Shown in pieces: positions 1-6,962 of a stretch of DNA of 14,392 nucleotides. This DNA comes from JAFDVL01 sp043736395. GTDB lineage: Bacteria; Acidobacteriota; Blastocatellia; RBC074. The stretch covers positions 1-14,392 of the forward strand of contig JAYTCQ010000199.1 of NCBI GenBank assembly GCA_043736395.1, in the 5' to 3' direction. The notes under the pieces were generated by a model. It was not told where the DNA came from and ran no database searches. It saw only the letters and a list, made by a program, of their open reading frames with translations. The translations under genes were made by a program, and so were the position numbers. The stretch's first letter is position 1; each line of letters starts with the position of its first letter.

Positions 1-1070
1 TCGCCGCTTAGATTTGTTGGTGCAATTGGCTTAATCGAATCGTCCGCCCAGCGGTGCGCTTCGGTGAAGTAGGAACCGTTTCCCGTACCTATGTTTACAG
101 CCTCTAGTGCAATATTTTGTTGCTTAGCCATCCGCTCGACTGCGCATCTCAACATCTGTTCGGCAAAATATTTATAGTGTGGATCGTGATAAATCGCTGC
201 TGCTTTTTCATACACTGCGACAAAACGCAACGTGTTTCCTTCGTTCCAGTGCGCATCGCCAAAATCAGGAAGATTCCCGTGCGGAGTCAGCAACTGCACA
301 AAATAATCCAGATAATATTTGATGACCGGAGAGTGCAAAACATCGGGCTGATTGCTGACATCAGCGTACGAAAATAACGCGTTCAGCCAGACGCTGTGGT
401 ATCCGGTCGCGTCTTCGACTTCCCATTGTTTTAAGCTGTCGCTCGCCAATGTTTCCGCCATCTGCTGCCATTTTTTTGCATCTGGATGATCGGGCAGCGC
501 GACCGAACCGTAATACAAACTTTCCGCTCGCAGCATCGCGCGATTATGCGCACCCCATTCGGGGAAATAGAATACGTGATTCAAACTGAACGCTAAATCT
601 CGCTCAATTCTCGTCCGCGTATTCGCATCAAACGCGCCGCTGTCGCGCGTTCGCATGTATGAACGCATGTAAGGCGGCATCACAAAAAAGTCAGTAATTG
701 CAGGCACGCCGTAGCGGTACTCGATGCGGCGACCTTTGAATTCATCGGCGTATTGTTCGCGCATATCCACGACGCCTATCAAAATATCCCGCGCTTGTTC
801 GGCGTATTTTTTTTCTTTCGTTTCAAGATATAAATACCCTAAAACGTCCGCGAGATAGACCGAACCTCCCGGCCCCAAATATCCGAACAATTCAAAATAT
901 TTCGGATTTTTTTTCCACGTCTCAACGTACTGCGGATTCGTTTTGATCCCTTCTTCGGCGGAGCGTTTAATCATCTCTAAATATTCTTTTTTCGTGACTT
1001 GCGCCTGCGTGATAGAAAAAAGAAGTTGAGAAAAAATTATCAGTGTCAGGAATTTTTGGATGAGCTTCAT
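1..1070 (-). CDS. Secreted enzyme-like protein, 3' part beyond window (partial)
   Basis: An open frame runs without a stop from ATG at 1070 to the window's left edge (356 codons, C terminus missing). Residues 1-24 form a Sec signal peptide: Lys near the N terminus, a Leu/Ile/Phe-rich core, and TQA-Q as the likely cleavage site. The mature part is rich in Trp/Tyr/His and helix-like segments. Examples are a GYLGPGG segment, FPEWGAHNRAMLRAESLYYG around residues 180-200, a GYHSVWLNALF segment and a GDAHWNEGNT segment. This style resembles (alpha/alpha)-toroid polysaccharide lyases and related glycan-active exoenzymes, but I cannot assign a family. It starts 4 nt after the stop of the upstream minus-strand gene, so the two are probably cotranscribed. 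No clear ribosome binding site precedes it, which suggests translational coupling. The frame is certain; the function is a guess. Confidence 0.85.
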   Translation of the reverse strand, partial: MKLIQKFLTLIIFSQLLFSITQAQVTKKEYLEMIKRSAEEGIKTNPQYVETWKKNPKYFELFGYLGPGGSVYLADVLGYLYLETKEKKYAEQARDILIGVVDMREQYADEFKGRRIEYRYGVPAITDFFVMPPYMRSYMRTRDSGAFDANTRTRIERDLAFSLNHVFYFPEWGAHNRAMLRAESLYYGSVALPDHPDAKKWQQMAETLASDSLKQWEVEDATGYHSVWLNALFSYADVSNQPDVLHSPVIKYYLDYFVQLLTPHGNLPDFGDAHWNEGNTLRFVAVYEKAAAIYHDPHYKYFAEQMLRCAVERMAKQQNIALEAVNIGTGNGSYFTEAHRWADDSIKPIAPTNLSG

Positions 1071-1074
1071 GAGG

Positions 1075-1758
1075 TTATTTTAAAAGGAGTTGTTCAAAAT
1101 CAATGTCTTCGATGGACTGTTGTTTTTTGGGAACTGATTTCGATTTTTTGGAAACTAGAATTTCACGATCCAGCTTTTGGTTAAATTTTCGAACTTCGAT
1201 TATTTGCTTGCCTGTTAAGTAATTTGTGCTGACAGAACTGCTATCCCCTGTTGCGCGATCTCGCTTATTCCGATCTTCACCGATCAAATAGAATTTGCTC
1301 ACAATTGAATCAAACCGAAACAAATTGACGAAATCTACCATCTCACGTGAACCTGTCAGTTGCGAAACAATCAGGACTCCATTTTTAATTTTCAAATCTG
1401 CGCCTGTACCGCCATAACCCAGCATCCCCCCGCAGCCAACACATTGCAATAATTTATTTGCTACGGCAACGCGAGAAAATTTCTCGTCCTTGGTTTTCAG
1501 CAAAATCAGCAAAGCACGTTGCGTATCAAGATCGACACCGTTTTTATCTTTAGTTGTCTCCACTTGTATCAATTGTACCACCGCATCCGGCAAGGAATCC
1601 TGATTCAAATCGCCTTCAATTTGTTGTTCAATTTTCCAGCCTTTGGGAACAAAATCCTCAATCTTTTCACCGTTCTTCGGGATGAGATTTGGATTCAGCA
1701 GGAGGCGTCCGTCTGATGCAAACAAAGAAATACCCAGCAGCAAAATTACATTTAGCAT
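1075..1758 (-). CDS. Small secreted hypothetical protein with DxNxDxxxD motif
   Basis: A 227-residue protein of unknown function. It has a short hydrophobic N-terminal signal (residues 1-13), then VPKGWKIEQQIEGDLNQDSL. The spacing D50-x-N52-x-D54-x3-D58 resembles the Ca-binding loop of FG-GAP/VCBS-type repeats. A CVGCGG stretch (C106, C109) and a glycine-rich segment follow, then an F-x-LIG-x-D stretch and an NYLTGK segment. Similar 'GWKI..GDLN.D...D' proteins are common as uncharacterised secreted proteins, notably in Bacteroidota. A TTG two codons upstream (1764) keeps the frame open. ATG 1758 is preferred because GGAG (mRNA sense, at 1767-1770) lies 8 nt before it and only 2 nt before the TTG. 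It is probably first in a two-gene unit with the partial secreted protein and is served by the promoter at 1789-1816. Confidence 0.8.
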   Translation of the reverse strand: MLNVILLLGISLFASDGRLLLNPNLIPKNGEKIEDFVPKGWKIEQQIEGDLNQDSLPDAVVQLIQVETTKDKNGVDLDTQRALLILLKTKDEKFSRVAVANKLLQCVGCGGMLGYGGTGADLKIKNGVLIVSQLTGSREMVDFVNLFRFDSIVSKFYLIGEDRNKRDRATGDSSSVSTNYLTGKQIIEVRKFNQKLDREILVSKKSKSVPKKQQSIEDIDFEQLLLK

Positions 1759-1788
1759 TTTCAAGACTCCATTTTTCGAGGGAGTGAC

Positions 1789-1816
1789 GTTATACTTGGT
1801 CTAGCCAATTTGGCAA
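1789..1816 (-). promoter_or_regulatory. Predicted sigma70-type promoter for the minus-strand pair
   Basis: Read on the minus strand, TTGCCA (1816-1811) and TATAAC (1794-1789) are separated by 16 nt, and each matches 5 of 6 consensus bases. The predicted transcript would start near 1782, giving about a 24-nt leader that includes the GGAG site before ATG 1758. The same bases read on the plus strand contain TATACT (1791-1796), so the -10 region could serve both divergent genes. No good plus-strand -35 was seen. Confidence 0.5.
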
Positions 1817-1850
1817 ATCTATTTTCTCCGAAAATTTGGGAGCAAGTTTC

Positions 1851-4088
1851 ATGTTCAAGCTCAAATTCATTGTAATCACTTTGGCAATCGCAGCAATAGC
1901 ATTGACGAACTTCTTTGACTCACATGTCGTCAACGCAAATTCTACTGCGCTGACATTGGATACAACAAAACCGCTCAACGAAATCGAAACCCCGAAAGAT
2001 GGGTGGAGCTTTCGCAATCACGTCATTCCTGTGATGACAAAACTTGGTTGCAATCAGGGAGCCTGCCACGGTGCAGCGGCTGGCAAAAATGGATTTAAAT
2101 TAACACTGCGCGGTTACGATCCTGAGCTGGATTATCAGGTTGTCACGCGTCAATCATTAGGTCGTCGCATCAATAAAATTGAGCCTGCAAAAAGTTTATT
2201 ATTGCTGAAACCGACGATGGCGATTGGTCACGGTGGAGGCAAAAAGATTGACGTGGATTCGCTCGAATACCGCGTCATTTCTGAATGGATTGCGGCTGGC
2301 ACTGTCGCTCCGGCTGAATCAGATTCGCGCATTACAGGCATCGAAGTCGCCACCAATAATTCCGGTGAAGAAATTCAGTTGAGCGTCAAAGCGTCCTTTA
2401 ATGACGGGCATTCCGAAGACGTCACACGTTGGGTGAAGTACGCTGTTGCCGATGCGTCCATCGCGACCGTAGACGAATCCGGCAAAGTAAAATTAATCGG
2501 TCACGGCGAAACTGCCATCACCGCGCAGTATCAATCCGCCGTTTCTTTCACACGTGTGACGCGAGCTTTTCCTGCGAAAATTTCTCCTGAAGTTTTTACG
2601 AATTCGACTAGAAATAATTTCGTAGATGAATTCGTTATCAAGAAATTGCAAACATTAAATATCGCTCCTTCGGGAACTGCGAACGATTCTGAATTTATTC
2701 GTCGCGCATTTTTAGACACCGCCGGAATTTTGCCAACTGCGCAGGAAGTCACAGATTTTCTGAATGACAATTCTCCTAACAAACGTGCCAAACTCGTGAA
2801 TTCCCTGCTCGAACGCGAAGAGTACGTTGATTATTGGACTAACAAATGGGACGACTTGCTTTTAGTTTCGACGCTGAAAATTAATAACAACGCGATGTGG
2901 AGCTTTCATAACTGGATTCGCAAAAGCGTCAAAACCAATAAACCGTGGGATAAATTCGTCCGCGAAATTGTGACGGCTTCTGGCAATACACTCGAAAACG
3001 GCGCCGCGAATTATTACGTCATTCACAAAGAACCCACCGACCTCAACGAAAATCTTTCGCAAGCATTTCTCGGAATGTCCATCACTTGTGCGCGCTGCCA
3101 TAATCATCCTCTGGAAAAATGGACGCAGAAACAATACTTCGAAATGGCAAATCTTTTCGGACGCGTCGCTTTGAAAAATGGAGTCAGAGCCGGAGACGTC
3201 AGCGTCTACACTTCACCCACGGGCGACGTGATTTTGCCGCGCTTGAATAAAGCGATGCAGCCCAGACCACTCGACGGTGAAGGAATTCCTTTTGAAGGAA
3301 CTGACCGCCGCGAACATTTAGCGAATTGGTTGACTGCTCCATCAAACCCTTATTTTTCGCGGGCTATCGTGAATCGTGTCTGGAAAAATTATATGGGTCG
3401 CGGCCTCGTTGAAGCCGTAGACGATATGCGAGCGACGAATCCTCCGTCCAATGATGAATTGCTCGCCGCACTGACAAAAGATTTCGTTGAGCATAAATTC
3501 GATGTCAAACATTTGATGCGGACGATTATGAATTCTGCGGCGTACGGGCGCTCTTCGACGGCGAATGAAAACAACGCGAAGGATGAGAAATATTATTCCA
3601 AATTTATCGTCAGACGTTTGCCAGCGGAAGCGATGCTGGATGTGATTTCGCAGGTCACAAATGTCCCAACCGAATTCCCGGATTTCGCAGAAGGTATGCG
3701 TGCCGTGCAACTCCCCGATTCGCGCATCAATCAATATTTTTTGAAGGTGTTCGGACGCCCGGTGCGCGTGACGACGTGCGAATGCGAACGGTCTTCAGAG
3801 CCGACCGTACAACAGGCTTTGCACATCATCAACGGCGAAACGTTGAATCAAAAATTACGCGCGGCAGGAGGGTTTGTGGATAATGTCGTCAGGCTCGGCT
3901 TGCCGGATGATGCGATCATCAATCACCTATATTTATCGGCATTTTCGCGTCATCCGTCTGTGCAGGAATTGAAAAATTTAACAGCTGCGATGAAAGAAAA
4001 CGGGCGTGAAAAAATTGCAAGAAAACAAGCAGTGGAAGATGTGGTGTGGGCTGTGCTGACGAGTAAGGAATTTTTATTTAATCATTAA
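1851..4088 (+). CDS. Secreted DUF1549/DUF1553 protein with Ig-like domain and cytochrome-like motifs
   Basis: A 745-residue exported protein, with signal peptide at about 1-29 (VNA-N). Domain order: an N-terminal PSCyt-like segment (about 52-150) with GCNQGACHG, giving C67-x4-C72-H73; a BIG_2/Ig-like domain (about 160-240); DUF1549 (about 255-440) with CARCHNHP, giving C413-x2-C416-H417; and DUF1553 (about 485-700) with NRVWKNYMGRGLVE and the conserved TCECERSSEPTVQQALHIIN block (643-662). The length and order are typical of these proteins in Planctomycetota, Verrucomicrobiota and Acidobacteriota, whose biochemical role is unproven. CxxCH suggests covalent haem; CX4CH is the variant usual at this site in the family. 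ATG 1851 is preferred over TTG 1836 because GGGAG (1838-1842) lies 8 nt before it. The usual DUF1501 partner does not follow; a PSCyt-WD40 gene does. A strong hairpin follows the stop directly. Confidence 0.93.
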   Translation: MFKLKFIVITLAIAAIALTNFFDSHVVNANSTALTLDTTKPLNEIETPKDGWSFRNHVIPVMTKLGCNQGACHGAAAGKNGFKLTLRGYDPELDYQVVTRQSLGRRINKIEPAKSLLLLKPTMAIGHGGGKKIDVDSLEYRVISEWIAAGTVAPAESDSRITGIEVATNNSGEEIQLSVKASFNDGHSEDVTRWVKYAVADASIATVDESGKVKLIGHGETAITAQYQSAVSFTRVTRAFPAKISPEVFTNSTRNNFVDEFVIKKLQTLNIAPSGTANDSEFIRRAFLDTAGILPTAQEVTDFLNDNSPNKRAKLVNSLLEREEYVDYWTNKWDDLLLVSTLKINNNAMWSFHNWIRKSVKTNKPWDKFVREIVTASGNTLENGAANYYVIHKEPTDLNENLSQAFLGMSITCARCHNHPLEKWTQKQYFEMANLFGRVALKNGVRAGDVSVYTSPTGDVILPRLNKAMQPRPLDGEGIPFEGTDRREHLANWLTAPSNPYFSRAIVNRVWKNYMGRGLVEAVDDMRATNPPSNDELLAALTKDFVEHKFDVKHLMRTIMNSAAYGRSSTANENNAKDEKYYSKFIVRRLPAEAMLDVISQVTNVPTEFPDFAEGMRAVQLPDSRINQYFLKVFGRPVRVTTCECERSSEPTVQQALHIINGETLNQKLRAAGGFVDNVVRLGLPDDAIINHLYLSAFSRHPSVQELKNLTAAMKENGREKIARKQAVEDVVWAVLTSKEFLFNH

Positions 4089-4160
4089 AAAAGTGTATCG
4101 TAAACGTCCCGTTTGCGATTCCAAATGAGCAACAAACGGGACGTTTGTTGTACGCTTTTT
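4087..4160. terminator. Long bidirectional intrinsic terminator hairpin
   Basis: A perfect 14-bp inverted repeat, AAACGTCCCGTTTG (4102-4115) and CAAACGGGACGTTT (4133-4146), surrounds a 17-nt loop. Pairing resumes outside the core: the A-run and GTGTA at 4087-4097 pair, with G-U wobbles, against TACGC plus TTTTT at 4151-4160. The T-run at the right end suits termination of plus-strand transcription from the DUF1549/DUF1553 gene. The A-run at the left would do the same for minus-strand transcripts. It separates this gene from the downstream operon. Confidence 0.8.
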
Positions 4161-4163
4161 GAT

Positions 4164-4192
4164 TTGTCTACAGCGATGAAGACACCTTTAAT
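4164..4192 (+). promoter_or_regulatory. Possible promoter for the PSCyt-WD40 operon
   Basis: TTGTCT (4164-4169) and TTTAAT (4187-4192) are 17 nt apart and match the consensus at 4/6 and 5/6. The site follows directly on the terminator hairpin, where a new promoter is expected. Its start point would fall near 4199, just after ATG 4195. If it is real, the WD40 gene would begin at ATG 4237 instead. Evidence is by motif only. Confidence 0.35.
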
Positions 4193-4194
4193 TT

Positions 4195-5547
4195 ATGCAG
4201 ATTTTCAAGATTACAAGTTCATTTTTTTCCAGTGTAATGACGCCCTTACTGCGTGCGGGCTTCTGCATTCAAATCGCAGCCTTCGCTACGGTTGCATTCG
4301 CTCAGCCAACCTTCAAATCCGTAGATGCCATCCTCCAGGAAAAATGTATCGCCTGCCACAATCACACCACGCGCAAAGCCGATCTGAATCTGGAAAGTTT
4401 TTCCGCGATGATGAATGGCGGCAAGCGCGGCGCGCCTATCGTTGCCGGGAATTCTGCTGAAAGCCTGCTTTACAAATTTATTGACGGCACGATAAAGCCG
4501 CGCATGCCGCTCGGCGATCAATTATCCACCGCAGAAATTAAGACGATCAAAGATTGGATTGATGCGGGAGCGAAGAACAGTGATGAGATAAAAGTGATGA
4601 GTGATGAGGGCAAAGTTCAAAGTCCAAAAACCCAAGTTCCAATTATCAAAACTACGGTTCCGGTGAAGGCTTCGATTAGTAGTCTGGCGTTCAATTCATC
4701 AATGATTGCGCTCGGTTCGTATCAGGAAATTGAATTGCTCAACCCTGACGGAAAATCGCTCAACAAATTTTCCGGCGCATCCAATCAAGTCCGCGCGGTC
4801 GCGTTTAGTCCTGATGGAAAATTGCTTGCGGCGGCTGGCGAAAATCCTTCGCAGTTTGGCGAAGTCAAAATCTTCAACATCGCAGACGGCAAAGAAATCG
4901 CTTCGATTCGCGGACATCGTGACAATATTTTTTCGCTCGCGTTTAGCCCTGACGGAAAAATGATGGCAACATGCAGCTACGATAAAATGATCAAGTTGTG
5001 GGACGTAGCCACGGGGAAAGAACTCAAAAATTTGAAGGATCATACAGATGCAGTGTTCGCTGTGGCGTTCAGTCCCGATGGGAAAAAACTGGCGTCCGCT
5101 GCCGCAGATCGCAATGTAAAAATTTGGGATGTCGCCACAGGAGAACGGCTGTATACACTCAACGATTCGCTGGATGCGGTGAATACAATCGCGTTTCATC
5201 CGTCAGGAAAATTCCTCGCCGGAGCCGGAGCCGACCGCATCATTCACATCTGGGAAATCGGCGAAAAGGACGGTAAACAGGTGCGCTCATTAATTTCGCA
5301 CGAAGACGCGATTAACGTGATTGCCTTCTCGCCCGATGGTAAAATCATTGCTTCCACGGGAGCCGATAAAGCTCTGAAATTATGGAACTCTTCCGACCTG
5401 AGCGAATTGAAAATATTAGAAGCTCAATCCGATTGGGTGATGGCAATGACGTTTAGTCCGGACGGAAAAAAATTACTCGTCGGACGATTTGATGGAACTG
5501 TCGTGAGCTACGATCCGGTCAGTGGCAACAGTACGAAAATCAAATGA
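4195..5547 (+). CDS. Secreted PSCyt (cytochrome c-like) - seven-blade WD40 fusion protein
   Basis: A 450-residue exported fusion. The signal peptide ends at AFA-Q37. The PSCyt/cytochrome c-like domain (about 41-126) has CIACHN (C51, C54, H55), the covalent-haem CxxCH signature, and PRMPLG (Met104), a candidate axial ligand. A polar, repeat-derived linker follows (about 127-150). Seven WD40 repeats span about 158-450, each marked by AFSPDGK-like turns, with WD-type ends at 269-270 and 311-312, so the beta-propeller looks complete. The family role is probably a periplasmic redox or scaffold protein; the partner is unknown. The start is uncertain: ATG 4237 (residue 15) gives a more typical 22-residue signal peptide (MTPLLRAGFC...) and fits the possible promoter at 4164-4192. 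Neither start has a good ribosome site. The stop overlaps the next start (ATGA at 5544-5547). Part of the signal peptide lies in a dispersed DNA repeat. Confidence 0.92.
   Translation: MQIFKITSSFFSSVMTPLLRAGFCIQIAAFATVAFAQPTFKSVDAILQEKCIACHNHTTRKADLNLESFSAMMNGGKRGAPIVAGNSAESLLYKFIDGTIKPRMPLGDQLSTAEIKTIKDWIDAGAKNSDEIKVMSDEGKVQSPKTQVPIIKTTVPVKASISSLAFNSSMIALGSYQEIELLNPDGKSLNKFSGASNQVRAVAFSPDGKLLAAAGENPSQFGEVKIFNIADGKEIASIRGHRDNIFSLAFSPDGKMMATCSYDKMIKLWDVATGKELKNLKDHTDAVFAVAFSPDGKKLASAAADRNVKIWDVATGERLYTLNDSLDAVNTIAFHPSGKFLAGAGADRIIHIWEIGEKDGKQVRSLISHEDAINVIAFSPDGKIIASTGADKALKLWNSSDLSELKILEAQSDWVMAMTFSPDGKKLLVGRFDGTVVSYDPVSGNSTKIK
4241..4266 (-). repeat. Dispersed 26-bp repeat, copy inside WD40 signal peptide
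   Basis: The reverse complement of this stretch matches 14344-14369 at 25 of 26 positions, with the first 21 bases (GCAGAAGCCCGCACGCAGTA plus A) identical. It lies within the coding region of the PSCyt-WD40 gene and specifies residues TPLLRAGFC (16-24) of the signal peptide. The other copy is intergenic, at the right end of the window. Confidence 0.8.
4579..4642 (+). repeat. Degenerate short tandem repeat in the PSCyt-WD40 linker
   Basis: Three copies of TGATGAG (4581, 4595, 4602; the first after AG, the others after AG or AGTG) are followed by heptad-like units (CAAAGTT, CAAAGTC, CAAAAAC, CCAAGTT, CCAATTA; 4611-4645). They encode a polar linker NSDEIKVMSDEGKVQSPKTQ between the cytochrome-like domain and the propeller. 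The reading frame is kept. This looks like simple-sequence expansion tolerated in a flexible linker. Confidence 0.5.
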
Positions 5548-5966
5548 TCAAAATTAAACTGGCGGAGACTGACGAAGAAATTAAGAGCTGCTTTGCGGTG
5601 ATGGCGCAGCTCAGGCCGCATCTGACGAAAGAGGAATTTCTTCGCCGCGTAAAATTGCAACAACGGGAAGGCTACCTGCTCGCATTTGCTGCGGATGAAG
5701 ATGAAGTCAAATCGGTCGGCGGCTACCGCATTCAGAACATGCTCGCGCACGGAAAATTTTTGTATGTTGATGATTTGGTCACAGATGAGAATGCACGGTC
5801 GAAGGGCTACGGCGATGCGCTGTTTGATTGGTTAGTGCAACAGGCAAGCAAAGAAAATTGCGATAAATTTCAACTTGACTCTGGCGTGCAAAGATTTTCT
5901 GCACACCATTTTTATTTCCGAAAACGAATGGAAATTTCCCGTTACCACTTCAATTTAAATTTATGA
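5544..5966 (+). CDS. GNAT-family N-acetyltransferase
   Basis: A 140-residue cytosolic protein without signal peptide. The GNAT core is visible: motif A is YVDDLVTDENARSKGYGDAL (74-93), with the acetyl-CoA pyrophosphate loop R85-S-K-G88-Y-G90. The C-terminal part (QLDSGVQRFSAHHFYFRKRM, 110-129) matches motif B, with a beta5-like strand and an aromatic/His pair typical of small GNATs. Its substrate cannot be read from sequence; GNATs acetylate amines on small molecules, peptides or proteins. The start ATG overlaps the stop of the WD40 gene, and its own stop overlaps the next start (ATGA at 5963-5966), so all three are probably translationally coupled. A cytosolic acetyltransferase between two exported proteins is unusual and may point to modification of a partner before export, but that is speculation. 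Confidence 0.9.
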   Translation: MIKIKLAETDEEIKSCFAVMAQLRPHLTKEEFLRRVKLQQREGYLLAFAADEDEVKSVGGYRIQNMLAHGKFLYVDDLVTDENARSKGYGDALFDWLVQQASKENCDKFQLDSGVQRFSAHHFYFRKRMEISRYHFNLNL

Positions 5967-6832
5967 AACGACGACAATTTATTCACACTACAACTCTCGC
6001 AACCCTAGGAATGACATTAACAAATGAACTCACTGCCGCTCCAAAATGGACGATCGGATGCTTCAATCGTCCGTGGACAAAATGGAGCTTCGATGAATCG
6101 CTGGATGGCGTCAAAGCCGCTGGATATAAAGTCACGGGGCTGCTATCACGCACCAAAGACGATCAATTCATCGGCTCCAGCGTCACGCCGGAATATCTCG
6201 CGAGCATCAAAGAAAAACTGTCGAAGCGCAGATTGAAAGCCAACATGGGAGCCTTGAACGTGAAATCCGCGCTGCCCTTTGAAGATGCCAAAATTGATCT
6301 GCGCAAACAAATTGATAATGCGCAGTTTTTAAAGCTGGAATCCCTGCTGACCTTCGGAGTAGACAAGCCCGCAGAATACGACAATTTCTACAATTTAATG
6401 TCCGACGCGGCGGCGTATTCCCAAGAGCGAAAAATTAAGTTGGCGATGAAACCGCACGGCGGCGGCAGTGGATCTTCAGATGAAATTCTGGCTGCTATCA
6501 AACGCGTCAATCATCCAAATTTCAAAATCTGGTACGACGCAGGAAACATTATTCACTACACCGGCAAAAACCCCGTCGAAGAATTGATGCCGATCATTGA
6601 TCACGTGACCGGATTCTGCGCGAAGGATTGTGCCGTCCAAAAAGGCGATGTGATGTTGCAGTTCGGTACCGGCAAAGTGGATTTCAGAGCCGTTTTTGCG
6701 AAGTTAAAAGGTGCGGGATTTAAAGGCCCGATTATGGTGGAATGCTGCAAGCTTTCGATGCTCGCCGCCGAAGTCACGGCGAACGCCAAGGCCAATCGTG
6801 AATTTTTAGAAAAAGTTTTAGCGACTTTATGA
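5963..6832 (+). CDS. Secreted TIM-barrel sugar phosphate isomerase/epimerase-like protein
   Basis: A 289-residue protein of the xylose isomerase-like TIM-barrel (AP endonuclease 2) superfamily. The N terminus MKRRQFIHTTTLATLGM contains a twin-arginine RRQFI motif and a short hydrophobic stretch, with likely cleavage near TAA-P (about residue 26). A Tat route is therefore likely. Barrel signatures are AMKPHGG (161-167, H165), IWYDAGNIIHY (189-199, D192 and H198 as candidate metal ligands), FGTGKVDFRAVFAKL (234-248) and GFKGPIMVE (252-260, E260). At the strand holding H165 many family members carry an acidic ligand; here the sequence is Lys-Pro-His, so the metal site may be altered. Exported members are frequent in Planctomycetota and Acidobacteriota and are thought to act on sugars or inositols; the substrate is unknown. 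It is coupled to the GNAT gene by an ATGA overlap and is followed by a large inverted repeat. Confidence 0.88.
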   Translation: MKRRQFIHTTTLATLGMTLTNELTAAPKWTIGCFNRPWTKWSFDESLDGVKAAGYKVTGLLSRTKDDQFIGSSVTPEYLASIKEKLSKRRLKANMGALNVKSALPFEDAKIDLRKQIDNAQFLKLESLLTFGVDKPAEYDNFYNLMSDAAAYSQERKIKLAMKPHGGGSGSSDEILAAIKRVNHPNFKIWYDAGNIIHYTGKNPVEELMPIIDHVTGFCAKDCAVQKGDVMLQFGTGKVDFRAVFAKLKGAGFKGPIMVECCKLSMLAAEVTANAKANREFLEKVLATL

Positions 6833-6837
6833 ATGCA

Positions 6838-6931
6838 ATAGACCACGGATAGAGCGGGTGTTACGGGTTTACGCGGGTCTGAATTTTCAGATCCGCGTAA
6901 ACCGGCATGATCCGTAAAATCCGAGGTCTAT
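6838..6931. repeat. 94-bp composite inverted repeat (REP-like intergenic element)
   Basis: Two nested palindromes are visible. Outer arms ATAGACCaCGGAT (6838-6850) and ATCCGaGGTCTAT (6919-6931) match in 12 of 13 positions. The inner arms are 6866-6883 (GGTTTACGCGGGTCTGAA) and 6886-6903 (TTCAGATCCGCGTAAACC), 18 bp with one G-U and a 2-nt loop. TTACGG (6861-6866) also has its complement CCGTAA at 6912-6917. The element starts 5 nt after the isomerase stop and ends 31 nt before the next gene. It may be a terminator, an mRNA stabiliser or a dispersed REP/MITE-like repeat; it has no U-run. Confidence 0.85.
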
Positions 6932-6962
6932 GCTCCTAAAAACCTGAATCTCGGAGGAATCT

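Noticed and set aside
117..377. 86-codon plus-strand frame at the left edge
   Set aside because: It is antisense to the open minus-strand frame with signal peptide, which is far longer and protein-like.
3342..3734. 130-codon minus-strand frame antisense to DUF1553
   Set aside because: The plus strand carries the clear family match; the antisense product is His/Arg/Ile-rich without motifs or ribosome site.
4113..4460. 115-codon plus-strand frame overlapping the start of the PSCyt-WD40 gene
   Set aside because: It overlaps the terminator and the well-supported signal peptide and CxxCH domain in another frame, and its product has no recognisable features.
4699..5199. 166-codon minus-strand frame antisense to the WD40 repeats
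   Set aside because: It mirrors the repetitive WD40 codons (recurrent RTKR-type segments opposite AFSPDGK) and has no domain of its own.
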